Of a DNA stretch of 64,000 bases, positions 1-15,000 are shown piece by piece. Source of the DNA: Liolophura sinensis. Lineage: Eukaryota > Mollusca > Polyplacophora > Chitonida > Chitonidae. The stretch lies in the NCBI RefSeq assembly GCF_032854445.1, contig NC_088304.1:6523704-6587703 (forward strand). Direction: 5' to 3'. Numbering within the stretch: position 1 is the stretch's first letter; the number at the start of each line of letters is the position of its first letter. The translations under genes and the position numbers were made by a program. The notes below the pieces were generated by a model that was not told the DNA's origin, made no database searches, and saw nothing but the letters and a program-made list of their open reading frames with translations.

Positions 1-1069
1 GAAAAGATTATGAATTTGCTGTGCTGAAGTGAAAACTATTGCAGGCTGTAGTTTCATTCCTCATCATGTTTATTGATGAAACATTTAAGATGTCCCGAAG
101 AACATCTGTAATGCTTAGTGAGATAACAAGATCATTATAGAAGAAATAACTTTGAAAAATGCATCTCATTTCAACTCATTTACTCTTATTCTTTAAATTT
201 TGGAAGAAAGTTTAAAATAAAAAAATTGTTATCTGGAATAACATATAGAATTTGTGCCCAGTGAAGCGAAGGGAAAAGCTCAATGTGGAATGTATTGTAA
301 TTACAGATTGAATTAATGCTTGTTTTTTGTACAAGTACATCTAGCTGTAGGCTCACTGGAAGCCTGGGGTATTAAACAAAGCATGGGCTTGGTGGCCTAG
401 TATGCGGGCTGTGTGTGAAACAACAGACACACCTTATAACATTAACATGTTGACGTGGTTGGGCAGGCAGTATTTAAACATGTACACAGGGATTCATACA
501 CGTTGATTTTAGACCCCGGTATTCGGTGGTAAAATTCAGTTGAAAACTGAAAATGACCGTACAATAACTCAATTCTGTGTTTTTCTGGTACAAATACTCA
601 ATTTTTTGGATTAGTGATTAGGGACACCACAGGAAACAAAAGAGGATTGTAGCCACTCTTGATATTACCTGTTTTACGTGCCTGAGTAAATTCGGCCATA
701 TTATAACTTGGAATATTAAACAGTTTTAAGAGTTCTTTTCAGTATTCCCATGATCAACTACGTGAAAATTAATTCTTGTGAATCCGTCTTTTAAGTAAAT
801 CCGCGAAAATAAATTCCAGGGAATAATAAATGCTTCACAGTATATACCTCTGATGAGAATAAACCTTGTCTTTTGTGTTTGTAGGCCTATATGTGTTTAT
901 TTTTTATGTAATATTTGTTAGTTCCTTTTTTTCTTCTAATATTTATAACAACCAACAACTTAACATGCATGGTTTATCACTGTTTCATTATATACCTCTG
1001 AGTGGGATAAGCCTCATCTCTGTATTTTGCATATGTTTACTTTTGATTTTTTTTTTTTTTTTTTTTTTT

Positions 1070-1320
1070 GATTGGTGTTTTACGCCGTACTCAAGAATAT
1101 TTCACTTATACGACGGCGGCCAGCATTATGGTGGGTGGAAACCGGGCACAGCCCGAGGGAAACCCACGACCATCCGCAGGTTGCTGACAGACCTTCCCAA
1201 TTACGGCCGGAGTGGAAGCCAGCATGAGCTGGACTTGAACTCACAGCGACTGCATTGGTGAGAGGCTCCTGGGTCATTACGCTGCACTAGCGGGCTAACC
1301 GACTGAGCCACGGAGGCCCC
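1070..1320 (-). repeat. tRNA-derived SINE, full length
   Basis: On the minus strand the head reads gcctccgtggctcagtcggt (tRNA box A-like), then a box B-like gtgagttcaagtcc, and ends in the conserved tail gtacggcgtaaaacaccaat. A T-run marks the poly-A end. This is the reference family for the other SINE entries. Confidence 0.93.
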
Positions 1321-1726
1321 TGTTTACTTTTGAGATAATGTTTATTAGTTTCTTTAATATGACAACCAACAACTGAACGTGCATCACCATGGTTTCTGAC
1401 TGTTTGATTATATGATGTATATCTCTGATCTAGATAATATACTTATAAAAGTATATGTACATGTATGTACCAACAATAATATCATGATTAGAAGTGAACT
1501 TCAAATGAAATTAAACTTTCTCGCTCTCATATATATATACTGATATATCGAATATTCTTTCACTTTCACTAAATTATCAGTTGCTATTATTAAAATGCAG
1601 AATTAAACTCTATACCAGGTTATATTAGGTGTTTAAAATAAAATAAACTCAACCTCAGGAAAAATCTCAATTTTGAGTATCAGTTTGTAAGAATTTGGAC
1701 TTTTGTGAATCCCTGGTAGAGGTGCC

Positions 1727-1931
1727 TTAATCCCTCAACTCTCTCTCATATGAAAGAGCAACTTTCACTGCAATTTATACATGATTTTTATTTGATTTTG
1801 GAGACAAAACTACATTGGTTGGATTTGAGTGTGTCAAGGCCTCACAAAAAGAAAAGTGTTATTCAGTGTACACAGAATAATGCCCTCAAAATTAAGCACC
1901 TTGCAAACATGCAAAAAGGTTGAAGAATTAC
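1727..1931 (-). mobile_element. MITE family A
   Basis: On the minus strand it begins taattcttcaacctttttgc and ends in an imperfect inverted copy (ctctcatatgagagagagttgaggg). The inner part shares 'gtagttttgtctccaaaat' and 'gaaagttgctctttcat' with 21341 and 26091. Confidence 0.75.
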
Positions 1932-2364
1932 AGTAGATGTAGAAATGCACATGTACATGTATATAGACAATGCACCCATACTAGTACTTTATATTCTCAA
2001 ATGGACCAACCCAAAATTGTCTCCAAAATCAAATTAAAAAAGATGTATAATTTGGAGTGAAAAGTTGCCATTTCATTAGCGAAAAAGTTGAGTATTTAGT
2101 GCGCACATTTTCCAATCTAAAGATTAGGGCTTTATGACAGTGTTGAGTGAAAGTATTTGTGTTCCTTGCATTTAGGATTAGACTGCACAGTGAGTTAAGA
2201 AAAATTAACTTGCACCAGTACTGGTACCTCAAAGGTGCCAAAACATGACATGTACCTCCCTCTACATGAAGTGTACCTCCCTCAACATGAAATCTACCCT
2301 CTCCCCCCCCCCCCCCCCCCCTCCTACATGTACTTTCAAGGCTCAACTTTTGTGATGATTTATT

Positions 2365-2605
2365 TGATTACTGTTTTACGCCGTACCCAAGAATATTTTA
2401 CTTACACAACGGTAGCCAGCATTATGGTGGGAGAAAACCGGGCAGAGCCCATGACTATCCGCAGAGTGCTAACTGACCTTCCCATGTATGGTGGGAGAGG
2501 AAGACAGCACGAGCTGGACTTAAACTCACAGCGACTGCATTGGCGAGAGGCTGCGGGGTCATTGCGCCGCGCTGGTGTGCTAACCCCTTCGGCATCGAGG
2601 CACCT
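2365..2605 (-). repeat. tRNA-derived SINE, diverged full copy
   Basis: Same family as 1070-1320, with more substitutions (head reads ggtgcctcgatgccgaaggg). Confidence 0.9.
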
Positions 2606-2664
2606 TATCATGCCTATTTCTGATGAGTTATCTACCTAAACTGTAGCTGACACTTGTATGGTAT

Positions 2665-2812
2665 TTATTTATGTGATTGGTGTTTTACGCTGTACTCAAG
2701 AATATTTCCCTTATACAAACAGCAGGCCAACAATATGATGGGAGGAAACCGGGCAGAACCTGAGGATTGCCTACCAGGTTGCTGGAAGACCTTCCCACGT
2801 ATGGGCAACCTT
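2665..2812 (-). repeat. SINE, 3' half only
   Basis: The tail and body as far as the ccttcccacgtatgg region; the tRNA-like head is absent. Confidence 0.85.
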
Positions 2813-2984
2813 TTAATAAACTTCACTGTTGAAAATCTGTGTGCCACTAGCTGTCTGATAGTTAGCACCAGGCACACTCCACTCATGATACTAACCACTG
2901 CTTTATGTAAAATGCCCTACGCCTACATGTGTCTGTCAATGAATCGGTGAAATCAATCTTTATACTTTAAACCAATGTTTACAG

Positions 2985-3068
2985 ATTTGACAGCAAAGAT
3001 CTCCAGCAAGGATGCTGCCTCATCATCAATGAATTCAGAAATCCAGCAGCTGAAGAACCGATTTGAAG
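2985..3068 (+). CDS. CLIP1: CLIP1 exon (coiled coil), first visible
   Basis: The acceptor is tttacag before 2985 and the donor is gtaaga after 3068. It enters with two bases completing a codon and leaves in phase 1. The peptide includes [14 protein letters not shown] and [10 protein letters not shown]. The exon providing the first base of its first codon was not found in 1-2984. Confidence 0.8.
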
Positions 3069-6000
3069 GTAAGATTTCTTTCTGTCTTACTGATGTTTCT
3101 CATGTGCGTATCAATGATCCATGTGTTGTGATTTTAAGCAGGACATTGGATGTCATTGGATTCAGGACAAAATAAAAACAATGTTTTTCTTCCAGATCCT
3201 CAGGAGTTGTTCGTTACAGTCATAGTTTCATTTCACTTAACGCAGTGTACATGCATACTTTTTACATTCACCAAATTGTCGTCGGGATTTTCATACGTTA
3301 AATATCAGCATTTGCTGAAGTTTTGATAGTCCTATTGTGTGCGTAAATTACACAATGCATTCAACTCCAAAACAATATTTCTGGACATCTCAACCCTCAC
3401 CCATGCCCCCACAACCCTTCCCAAAAAATGAGACCATTTTTAAGAGTTATATTTTTCCACATAGTCGTGAGTGTCAAAACAGAAGAAAAACAAATGAAAG
3501 AAACCGATGGCCTTTACAGTAAAAGCCCACACGCTGTTGCTATGGTGGCTGTGACGGTGAAGGGGTATGTCAGACAGGACATTATACCCTGAAGATGCAT
3601 GATGACATGCTCTATAGCATGATTTGTGCATGATTTTATCAGTAATTCTTTACAAGTACGCTGTCCAAAGCAAAGTTTATCCAACATATTCTTCATGTTG
3701 CCACACTTCTTGGTACACACCTCTTAGCATGCCTATTTAACATGTATTGGTGTTTTTTGAGGTAGAAATATGTGAGGTGTGGTACAGTATTTCTCTTCAC
3801 CTGGTTAATGTGTTTACATACAAACATAACCTTTATCTGGTACATGTAGTCACTGAAAGCTTGAATATGTGTATTTGCTTCTTGCATTCAGGAGTTGAGC
3901 CAATTTTAATGATTTCTGATGGGTTTTTTTTTTTTCATCAAATTTTGGAAACTGATCAAATTTCTGAAAAAGAAGCTTCAGACAGATTATTCCCTTTGAA
4001 CTTTTGTCTGATCTCCAATAGTGCAAGAAGCAAATTCTGTCATGATGATTTTTTTTCTTTTAATTTTATGTCCTCAAGATTTGTTATTAGAACATTTATC
4101 GTATTTCAATTAATTTCACAGATATTTTCTAAGCCAAAAGAATTTCATCCCATTTTTGCAAATAGTTTAGTTCATATATGCTCAGCTTTCCCTCTAGGCT
4201 TTTCTGCTGCTATATTCATTCAGTCTTTGTTTTAGCACCTCGCTCGTAATAATTGTGTGTAAATCATCTTTGTCCAGTGTTACAGGTATTTCCGCATATA
4301 GTGTAGAATTGGCAAATGTAAAATGATGTGAGTGAGAGTCAGTAATTTAGAGTCCAAGTTATTCACGATTATAATTAATACCCCTGTAAAACTAGAATTC
4401 TTAAAATATTATGAATTCTGGTACGTAAATAATGTGAGACCAAAATCCCTATTCATGTGAGATCTGAACATATTATCAATGGATTTAGTACTTAAAAGTT
4501 TCTTGAGTACGGCGTAAAACACCAATCAAAAAAAAAAAAAAGTACTTAAAAGTTATCTAAATGGACATATGAAAACCTTGTTTATAAGTATGAAATTTCA
4601 GCTTCAGGGAATCTGCAAGTTAGCTGTATTGTTTTCCTACAAATTTGAGTTTTTCTGACTATTTTGGTCTTTTACCCCCCCCCCCCCCCCCCCCCCTTCC
4701 ACTGCACATGCACTGTATGAGCAGTGGTTTGTATATTTTTTTTTGACCCAGTTTTATGCTAATCTTCATTCTTGCTGCAATATTGAAACTTTAACTTAAT
4801 AGACGTGTGCTCTCAGGCTTCGGCATAAATCAGTCTTCTTTTGTTTAACCACAATCCTTGATAGCAAGAAAACCTACACTGCAGATGTGTATATGTTACA
4901 CAAAAATTACTGCTGAAACCTCCTGTTACCCATAAATCTTCAACCTTTTCGACCACTACAGCACTTTTTTCAGTGGAATTTATGCATACGGTTATTATGA
5001 AAATGACACTAAAATGATTTATATGCAATCAGTAAAGATGTGAGCTTCATAAAGCTGTGCAAACTATTTCTCTTCACCCCATTGTTCACCCCAGAATGTT
5101 TCAAAAATATTGGCTGCAGAGGTGGTTGAAAAGGTTGAAGAATGTTAGGGTAAGGCTTTAATCCTTTGCGATATTGTAGTGGCTAGCTTTATACCTTAGT
5201 CTGTCAGGTATTACACCAGAACTAGAGGTTTGAGAGATGGACCAGAGTCTTGGAAAGCTGGGCATAGATGGCAGGCATGGTAGATACGGTTTGACTTCCC
5301 ATTGCAGATTCTCAGCGACAGCTCGAGGCTAGCAAAGCCAAGTCAGAACACCTGGCTGACGACAAGCTCAAGCTGGTACGTCCCTACCTGTAGTTGTTAC
5401 AGCTAGTCTTAGTTTACTAATCTGTCGTCAAATTACAGTAGATTTTAGAGTTTCTCTATATAACAAAGTATATTTCCTTGGTTCTAATTGATGCAGTACA
5501 AGCAATTCTATAAAAGTGAAAGCGAGCTCTTGGCAGTTTTTCTGAAAAATGTGGGCGGTTCAGTGTCAAACTTGAATTAGAGCTGAATGCTTGATTTTGG
5601 ATGTTATTCCACTTTTCACTTAGCATCAGCCTTGATCCAATTTTGACATGGTTGTTTAATGTATTTGACCTCAAATTTCACGGGGAAAAAAGGTATATTA
5701 AGAGGCAAATAATGGTTGTTACACCCGGTCCTGAAACCCATATTTTCCCAGTAGGATATCATCTTACCTTCCAAAGAAATATTGAAACACCTTTGTAACA
5801 TAATTTGTAATTTCTGAATCATGCAAAATGAGTAATTTACTTGTGCATAAAATTTAAGGTCAAATACAATATTTGGAAAAACTTGTCCCAAACTCAATTG
5901 TTTTAAAATCTGAAGGAAATTTTAAAGTGTTGATGCCTCTAATTGAAAGTTAATTCCAAATTTTATCATATCTTCATGACCTAAATATATTTTCTTAGTT

Positions 6001-9000
6001 TTAATTCACATTTCATTTCCTTTGAAACTTGTAAAACTGTACATATATATGTATATATACATATGTTGTAAAAAAAAAAAAATGTTGCATTGGTGAGAAC
6101 TTGTTGAAACTGGCTGCACTAAATGTGCTTTGGTTGATTGTGGTGTGGGCTTTATAAATTGTTTGTGGTTTCAGTCCTGGGCAGATTTGATTCATTTACA
6201 TGTGGGCTATGAACCAATTTATCTTCAGCATGTAGTCAAAAACGCACATCTAATCACATATAATCTAGGAGGTCTTATAATTGATTTATAATGATCACTT
6301 CCTTGAAATTCTTTGAGGTAATAAAATACAGTTTAGTTGAAAAGGGAAAGGCAATTGTTTCGAGATACACACATTTTGGTTTGCGTGGAATGTATCCCTA
6401 GTCAGGAAGTCGACTTCTATTCTAAGATATTTTGGCTCATAGATCATCCCAGCTGCACTGGTGCCTCAGCACATTCTCTGTATTGCCAGTTTTAAACGCT
6501 GTTGTGTGGTAATTTTGACCAAGTATGGCCTGACACGATGTGGCGGTGTGGATCTAAGGGCTAAACTTCACCTGACACAAAATTAACACTTTAATAGTAA
6601 TTATGAGTAATCAGTTGTTTTATAAGCAAGTTTGTTTTCTGTATTAACTGTCTGCGTTTGCGATCTAGTGCTTAAGCATGCACGCTTTTTCACGTCATAC
6701 TCATATTTTTACTTCATGCTTTCCTTTCATTTGGTGTTGGTTTCACTTTCACTTTCTCATGGATCTCTCTGGGTGCTTGCCCGTGGCAGCTGCACCATCA
6801 CTTTCACTTTCTCTTTTTATTACATGCAACCTTATACATAAAGGCTTAGTGAAGCACTGATAGAGGTATAACTTCATGATAATAATTCAGTGTGCCCCCC
6901 ACACATACATGTACTACACCAAGGAATGGTTTATTAAGTGCAGAAAGGAGTGTAGATTTATGTGGATAAAAGTTGAAAATTCTTGCATCAGGCCTTACAG
7001 ATTTAAAACAATAACCATCCTATTAAAATGAGAAATGCTAATGTTGTGAAGACTACCCCCAATCATGACCAATATTTTGACTTCTGAAGGAAATAAGACT
7101 GGTGTTGGTCCTTCACAAGATGCTGTACACAAACATTTCAATTTTTGTCAACAATAATTCAAAAATTATAGCCTTTATGCAACACATAATTAAGTACACT
7201 TCAAGTTAGCCATCAGAGTGCTTTATCATTCCGTAAACATACAATAACTGTTACTGGATGAAAACATGCAACGTAAAAAGACATAGAATTGTATAGGAAC
7301 ACACAAAAAGAGAGTTGTCAATATTACAGGTGTGCATATATCACCTTAAATATGAGGGTTTTGAAAATGTGTGCGTTTGTTTAATCTTTGAGAAAACTTT
7401 GTCCTCCCAACACAGTTTATTCAGTTGTGAATCTTAATCTATTCTACACATCCAATACCAGGATGTAAATATGTACATGCACTAATGCACACGACTTCGT
7501 ACCCATTGAAGGCCTAGAACTGAAAAAGATGTCATAATAGGTCGAGTTATGATAAGATCTCGCCAAAGTTTCAGTACAATGTCCTCAAAGTTCCGTTACC
7601 CATACAGACGTTATACATGTAGCTTATAAAACGAGTATTGCTTCAGCATTGCATTTTAACAACATCGCTCATGTTCTGAGTTGTTCATTCACCATTTGGA
7701 ATGAATCATTTCCCCTGGTGCTTTGAACTTTTTTTGAACTGATGTTTTTACGCATGAATCTTGCACAGCGTGTTTCTCTTGTGAACCATTTGGCACACAG
7801 AGTGGTGGAATGTGAACCATCTCCTGAACAAACCATTTCATGAGTTGTTTTGAATGACTTGTTGACCTGTTTATGAGTGAATCATGTCATGAACAAATCA
7901 TATCATGATCCAGTTGTTTCATTATTGAACCATGTATTGAGCACACTTGTTTCACAGAAACCCCATGTTTTGAACGAATTGTTTCATGAGTGTAGCAGGT
8001 CTCGAACAAACTGTTTTATGGGTTTACCATTTCTTGAACAAACTGTTTTATGAGTGAATTTAATCTTGTTTCATGACTGAACCATGTCTTGAACAAACTC
8101 TGTTTAGAGTTGATCATGTCTTGGAACTAATTGTTTCAGTAGGGTATGACATTCATATAAAACTTTTTCCATGAACCATAGTCATAAGGGCATGGAACCA
8201 GCTCATGACTTAACTGTACTTGACTAAACTGAACTGTAATGCTTTTGAAGCTGTACTGTTTTAAAGTCCCAGTGGATCTTGAAACTCATGCCATTTGATT
8301 ATCAAATGAGTTGCCAAAACAGTTGTGATTCGTGGCATTTCAAACTCATCATAAGTGTTGTATCCGATGATCACCGACGTCCACGTCCATTGTGGGATTA
8401 TCATTCTTGTTGAATTCTGCTTTTTGCAGCTGGCTGACAGTTGGCAGGTTTCACCTCCAAATGTCGGCCAAAGCTTGACCTTGCAATGCATTGATATGAG
8501 GCTGTCGACCTTAACAAGCATTTGTTGACATGCTTATTTTTTGGTGGTGGCAAAGTTGTGATCTACAGTCATTTTAGGACTCCCTTGGAGTTATCATATG
8601 GTACTGTGAATCTCATATGGTACGGTTGTCTCAAGTTACAATGGGATCATTGATTTCACAGCTTCCTTCACATCATCAGTGCGATTGTTGTCTCAAGTGT
8701 CCATGCAGCCATTTGTCACAAACACATTGGTATGCCATGATGATTTTGCTGCCCAGCATTTGTCTGTGTGACTTAATTTGAGATTAAAGTGGTTAAATCT
8801 TTTCTTATGCATGTAAAATATGCATTGGAAGTTGAAATTTGTCCATGTCGAATTGAGATTTGCAAGGTCCAGTGAAGCTGGATGACAACTGATGTATTAA
8901 AATGTTTGTCCCCAACTTTGTATGTTCACAGATGGATAGCTGGATACACTATTAAGTCATGCATGACTTTACAAATTTGTACTAAAAACTTTTTTTGAAT

Positions 9001-12000
9001 TCACATGTTACTTAACAATTATAGGATTGCACTGAGTACTGATCATGACCAGAGTATTATATTTGAAACTGATTGTGTCATTTTATTGCACTGAATTGCA
9101 TTACAGTGTATAAAGTGGACTAAAGCAGTAACAGAAACCTCAGAGTTAGTGACAGAAAGAGACTCAGTGACAGAAGCCCAGAGGTACATGTAGCAACAGA
9201 AGAATACTTACATGTGGTAACAGGAACCCAGAGGTAGTAACAGAAGAGATTTTGCAACAGAACCATGGAGTAGTAACAGGAGACTTTGTAACAGAACCGC
9301 AGAAACAGTGACAAGGAGCCCAGAGTTGTAGTGAAAGAAGCCCAGAGTTAGCAACAGAAGAAGACTTAGTAACAGAACTAAAGAGTTAGTAACAGTAGGA
9401 GACTCTGTGACAGAACTCAGGCCAGGTTTAGTAACAGAAGCACATAGTTTTAGTAAAAGAAGTCCAGAGTGACAGTGACCAGAAGCACCAAGTTGTGAAC
9501 TGAAACTGTAACAGCAACATACTTTGTAACAAAAGCACCAATAGTAACAAAAGCACAGAGTTAGTAACAAAAGCACAGAGATAGTAACAGAAGATTCCAT
9601 GTTAAACTGAAGCACAGAATTGCACTGTGTTGACAGAACACCTTGTAGTTTTAACTAGGCCGCCACATATCAAAATCCCACCTCTCTCTCTCAATAAGGT
9701 GACATATCATTTTCACTCAAGTGAGGCCCAATGACATTTATTTTTGAAGGAACAACAAATCGGTGACCTGATGCAAAATTCGGGCGATAGCGCATCTCAG
9801 CTGTCAATTTTGAATGAGCAACTCCGAGACAAAGATAGGTCAGTTTATATTCCTTGTGTTGTCTGATTTTTTTTTTCCAACTCTGCACTGTGATTATATA
9901 TTGTTTTCTCTTTCAGATTATGTTATTGTTGTTGTACATGTGAATAAACTAGATAACCTATGCCAACAGCAGCCAAGCATGAACTAATTCATGTGTATGC
10001 TAGGAAACTTATAGCTGATCTTGATACTGATGATACAATGTGTGCTCCAAAATATTGCTATAGATCACGTGTACATAATGAATTGTTAATTTCTGCACTT
10101 CCATAGTGTTGTAAATTTTCCGTATTGGTTTCAGTTTTGTTTCTTACTCTTTGCTCCCATGTCACTTTCTTTAAGTTTGTTGTTTTCTTATGTTTATTTA
10201 ATCGCAAGGTTTTTATTTTTGCAGCATTTGGGCTACCAGATATTATTAATGATCAGTCAGAGCATTATTTCTTAAAACATGTAATTCTTTAGAAATATTT
10301 TTTAAAAACAAATTGTTAGTTTTTTTTTCTCCTCTCTCCCTCTCATTGTTAAATCAGTGCGAAAAGTATTTTAGCTTTAATTCAGGTGGTAATGTCTGGT
10401 AGCTCAAGTAACAAGGAGAATAAAAAGTGTTTAATGTTGATAAACTTCATGTCCACATACATGAAATATCCATGAAAGCTTTTATTTACTCTAGATGCTT
10501 ATATTGTCCACCCTTCCCCTGCACATATTTTTGTAAATATACTTTAGCTGGTATCCAGGGACAATGCTCTGAAACTTTGTTCTGGGGTTTTTCCGTGTAA
10601 CAATCACCTTGCAAAGTTTTGTGAAGGTTGTTCCATTAGATTAAATGTAGATCACTTAATACGCATTATTAATCTCTAATATACATGTAGATGTACATTA
10701 GTTAATTTAGCCTCTTCTATTTAATACGTATCAAGTGATGTAATCATGCATATTTGTAGACTTGGTCACTTATGATTGGCTGTGTAGCTGTTGTGGTGGA
10801 GCACTTACTACACTAACCACATTTATTTTAGCGTCTACTGAGAGGTCCAAGAAAACCACACTAGTGCAGTTTGAATAGATTTTTAAAGTCTTTTTATATA
10901 AATAATTTTTTGTATTTATGTTGGATTTGAATGGTGTTAAGGACCACATTTGTTGTTTTTCCTAAGAATGTTAGCAGCTTTCACAGTGTGGCTCATGGTA
11001 CTGCTCTCTTTTTTTTACAATGGAGGGGTATGGATACTGCAGCTTAAGTTTTATGAGCTTGTTTCTTTTTCGGGCCTTTCTTTACCCTTCCTTCATGCCA
11101 TGTATACTTACATGTATATATTTTCAAGGCAATATCAACATGTGTAACACCTCCAGTTAGTATGAAGAGTTTTAGTGGTCGTGATCATTTCTCTCTGGTA
11201 GAACAGTAGCACGGTGAACACTTATGTAATTAGATGTAGATATACACTGATAGTGGCTTTAATATCTATAAGAGTTCCCAGCAAGCATGGCCAAAGGTCA
11301 TTCAGATGGCAATCAGTGAGTGATGGGTTGCATCAGCATTGTTCTTTGGGAGATGTGTACATATGTGTGTATGTGGATAGATAAATTAAAAAAAAAATAG
11401 ATAAATATGGAAGTTTTCTGATGAAGTCCATTTATTAGAGCCTTGTAAACAGTATTGGTAGCATCCCTGATCATAAGGAGATTCATGATTTTAAGATGTT
11501 TATCTGAAGTAAATGATGAAAGGAGGTTGAGGGACATTGTGATGTTCACTGAGCAGCAAGTGTTTGATCTATACATGTACATGTATATGGGGGCCATTTC
11601 TGAATAAGGTAAAGGCAAATAGAGCACTGACTTCATTGTTGCTGTGTCCAGAAAGATTCACTGGGAGGTTTTCATATGGCAGTAGAAAATTGGATAGTGT
11701 ATTCAGGGCCATATCTAGAAAAACATTACAGGTTCTGATCCCAAACTGTAATGGTGACATTGTGACTGTGCATAAAGAAATGTCAAAAATGCATCTCAAA
11801 ATGATGTTTTCTAAGAGTTCTTATGTCTGTGAATGAAAAAAATTGTATGAAAACTTAACTTTTTATTGGTGAACCATCATATTTTTGCTTAATTTACTTG
11901 TTAGTTTTAATACAGCTTGTTTAGTTTATACGGCGAACAGTTTGGGAGCCCAGATGTTTTCCAGAACCAGAGTGACTCTAGATATGGCCCTGGTACTACA

Positions 12001-15000
12001 GGTATTTTGGGTCATGATTTAATGGTCATCTGAAAGCTTGAATGTAGCTCTATCTTCATTTAGAAATATAAATTGTAATGAAATGCCTTAAAGGCTTTGT
12101 CATTTGATGGTGGGAACATTGAACCCTTAGACAAAATAAGGTGAAGATTGGCAGCTATATTTCCAACTGTTCTTAAATGGACAAAAACCAACCACAGTCC
12201 TCAGTAGATTTGGCTTTAACAGGGTTTGATTGTCAAGTAGAGTGTGTTGTGGGTATGGAATTTCATTTTCATCTGAGGTCTTAAACAAGGTGTCTAGAAT
12301 GGAGTGGCCCTTGGTAATGTATGTACTATTGCCAGTCTTGCAGATCACACAGGATAGAAATTTGTGTAGTAATTCATGAATAAAGCTATAGCATTCATAT
12401 TCTGGTGAATAATGGATGTGCAGATATGATGTTGTACACGACGATTAGGAATTCTGACCAATGTTAACATGGCCAATTCCCTGGCTGTTGAGCCCACAGT
12501 AATTATTGATGCGGTGGCGGTGTTTGGTCGTGTGAGATATGCCCGGCCGTTCTTGTGGAGGTTGTGAGCCACAGTTACACACATGCGTAATAGGGCCAGG
12601 AAATTGGATTTGGCAACCTGGCAGGCAGCGTGTTTTAATTTCAGCAGAGCAAAACGATCTCCCCGACAGTCATTGAGACAGGTTTTTGGTGGGTTGATGG
12701 AGCGGGATATGTGATCGTTTAACCGAACCCCCGGTGTATTGATCTGGGTTTATAGACATTGTAACCCTTGGGCTGTGATACAAGACTCATCAACAGGTTC
12801 TCTCGGGTCAATATTTGGGCGAGTTTATCGACATTTGCCAGAAGTGCTTCCGCATGTGTCTGTCAAATGTCCTCAGCAGGTGCCGTAGACTCAAGCAGTC
12901 ACCTTGAGCTGATCCGTGGTTGTTGTTCCGTCATAAGATGATGATCAACAAAATCTTTGTTTCCTTTGAACCCCAAGGATTTCCAGGGAGGGTGTTTGGT
13001 GGGTTGAGATCTAACTGTGTTTTCATGGACTGGTATTATTTGTATCCACAGTCTATCACAGGTGGGCTTCATGTTGTCAGTTGCATTTTGTCAAAGAAAT
13101 GAGCACATTTCTGTTTGTGTATGCGTCTAAAAATGACGAGTCAATTGTTTTGATAATTATTCACGTTTGGTTCACATATCTTCTGAAATTTTTAACCAGT
13201 TACTACTCAGACAAACAGTGATTTTTACCTCATCAAGATGTTAGAAACAAGGAGAGGTGTAGAAGAGGTGATTGTTTGCTGTAAATAGGAAGAGCGGGCT
13301 GTAGTAAATGAGGAGAGACTGGAAACCATGAGGTCACTGTACTCACATAGTGAACACCCTTGAAGTCTGTTAACTGAGGCTGTGAGTACGGAATGGTCAC
13401 GATTTCTTGATCAGCTTTCTGCGTCTTATTATAAAGCAGACATGCCAACCTGTGAAGAGAGCTCCTAGTTTTCCTGGCAGTGCTGTTCTAGAGTCTCTAT
13501 TGATTTTCTCCAAAACCTGCCTTCTTTTTGAATTTTTGTTTGGAGGGTGATCTCGACCATTAACTTTGATAACAACCTAGTTTATACTCTGGAGAGACTG
13601 ACCTTAAGGCAACTAGGCTGATGGGTGGATTTCCAGCCAGCACAGATCTGGGTTTTCTGTAGAAGCTGTCACTTTGGCACAGCTATTATCATTACGTATG
13701 GCAGCCATAAGACCTTCAACATTACCAAGGAAACAGCAATATGTCTTACCCAATTTACCCCATAACCAGTTACGTTCAGTGGTGAATGCCTGTATAGCTG
13801 CTCTCAGTGACAGAGTGTCTTGGACGAACAGCTGTAGGCAGCGCTAATGCACGGCACTGCCGTTTTTGTGACGGTCATTTTCACCTCAGCTGAACGTCGT
13901 GTGGAAATATAACGGAGAGACAACAGTGAGGATGTTGTTACAATGAATAAATGAACGCCACTTTAGCAATGTTTTGGGCTTATCGTGGCGATCGTCATAG
14001 CAACAAACTATTCTGATGATTTGGTCGTGAATACAATGTAAGTGTAGCATATAGTATCTCTTACATAAAGTTCATGTATGTCCCTGAACATCAACAAAGG
14101 GTTAAAAGGTTTTAAATGCTGATAAACTATTCCTGTGCGCAGACCAAAGAAGTAAGAGATGCAGGTATGAATATTCATGTGCATGTGTAACAAGGTTTCC
14201 CTACCAAGACCAGAGGAGTACAGATGGAGCTAGGTATGATTAACCACGTGCAATGAACATGTGGTGTTGTCACCTAAATTACCTCTGTCCAACACTGCCT
14301 GCCAGGAAGACCCTTCAGAGTCCTGCTGTCGGGTTACAGCTGCACAGGTCAGGTCAGGTCACAAATGAACCTTTAGACTGTCATACCAGCAGATTTCTGG
14401 GCAGGCTGTCTGGAAAACCAATTAAGACTGGTGTTGCAGGAGCGTTCTCTGTATTTGCACCTCACTTTCAGATAAATTGGGGTGGTTTTTAAGCTCTGAC
14501 TAAATAGTGCAATTCTTTGCAACATGGGGGACAAACTGCAGTTTTGGACAGGAATATTAATTTGCTTTTGGACTAAGCATTTCTGACAAGAATCTAAATG
14601 TTTATGCTGACACAAAGAAGCAATGATTATGGTTCATGGTCAATGTACATGCTTTTGCTGGGAGACCAGGATGGAGCCCTGCTGTGGTGTGCTGGATTTC
14701 ATGAGAATTCCATGTTTGTGGTATTGGGTTTGGGAGAGTAAGAGCAAAACTTTACATGCCATCGGTGGCAGTGAAAGTATGGATATTTTCATGGCAGTTT
14801 CAGTCCAACTAATCAGAATTTAGATGTTGCTTATTTGGTAGGTCTTCATAAGCTTTCTGTTTATGGTCTTTGTCTGTGTACATGTTGTCTTATGTTGGCG
14901 GTGTGAAGGCTGTCTCAGTAACTTATTGGAGTAATGGGAATGTTTATGAAGCCCTGTTGCTGACTTTAGTCATATTCACTGTTAAAATACACTATATGGA

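Larger units (their letters stand above)
1..2984 (+). other. Intronic or 5' flanking DNA of CLIP1
   Basis: No exon was recognised here. It holds one full SINE (1070-1320), two further SINE copies (2365-2605, 2665-2812), a MITE (1727-1931) and a poly-C run at about 2300-2321. The next CLIP1 exon starts mid-codon, so this is most likely the end of a long intron. Confidence 0.5.
5376..9749 (+). other. CLIP1 intron, mostly unique AT-rich DNA
   Basis: No exon was seen. The notable contents are two degenerate tandem arrays: about 7785-8140 (units around 'tgaaccatgtcttgaacaaa') and 9120-9600 (units around 'agtaacagaagcccagagtt'). Confidence 0.5.

Noticed and set aside
9208-9615. 135-codon minus frame rich in Leu, Ser and Cys
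   Set aside because: It is the reverse reading of a degenerate tandem array, and the composition follows the repeat.
12640-12685. Possible extra CLIP1 exon (tttcag...gacag|gttttt)
   Set aside because: The 37 bp would break the phase shared by the exons at 9838 and 16247, and the peptide is not coiled-coil-like.
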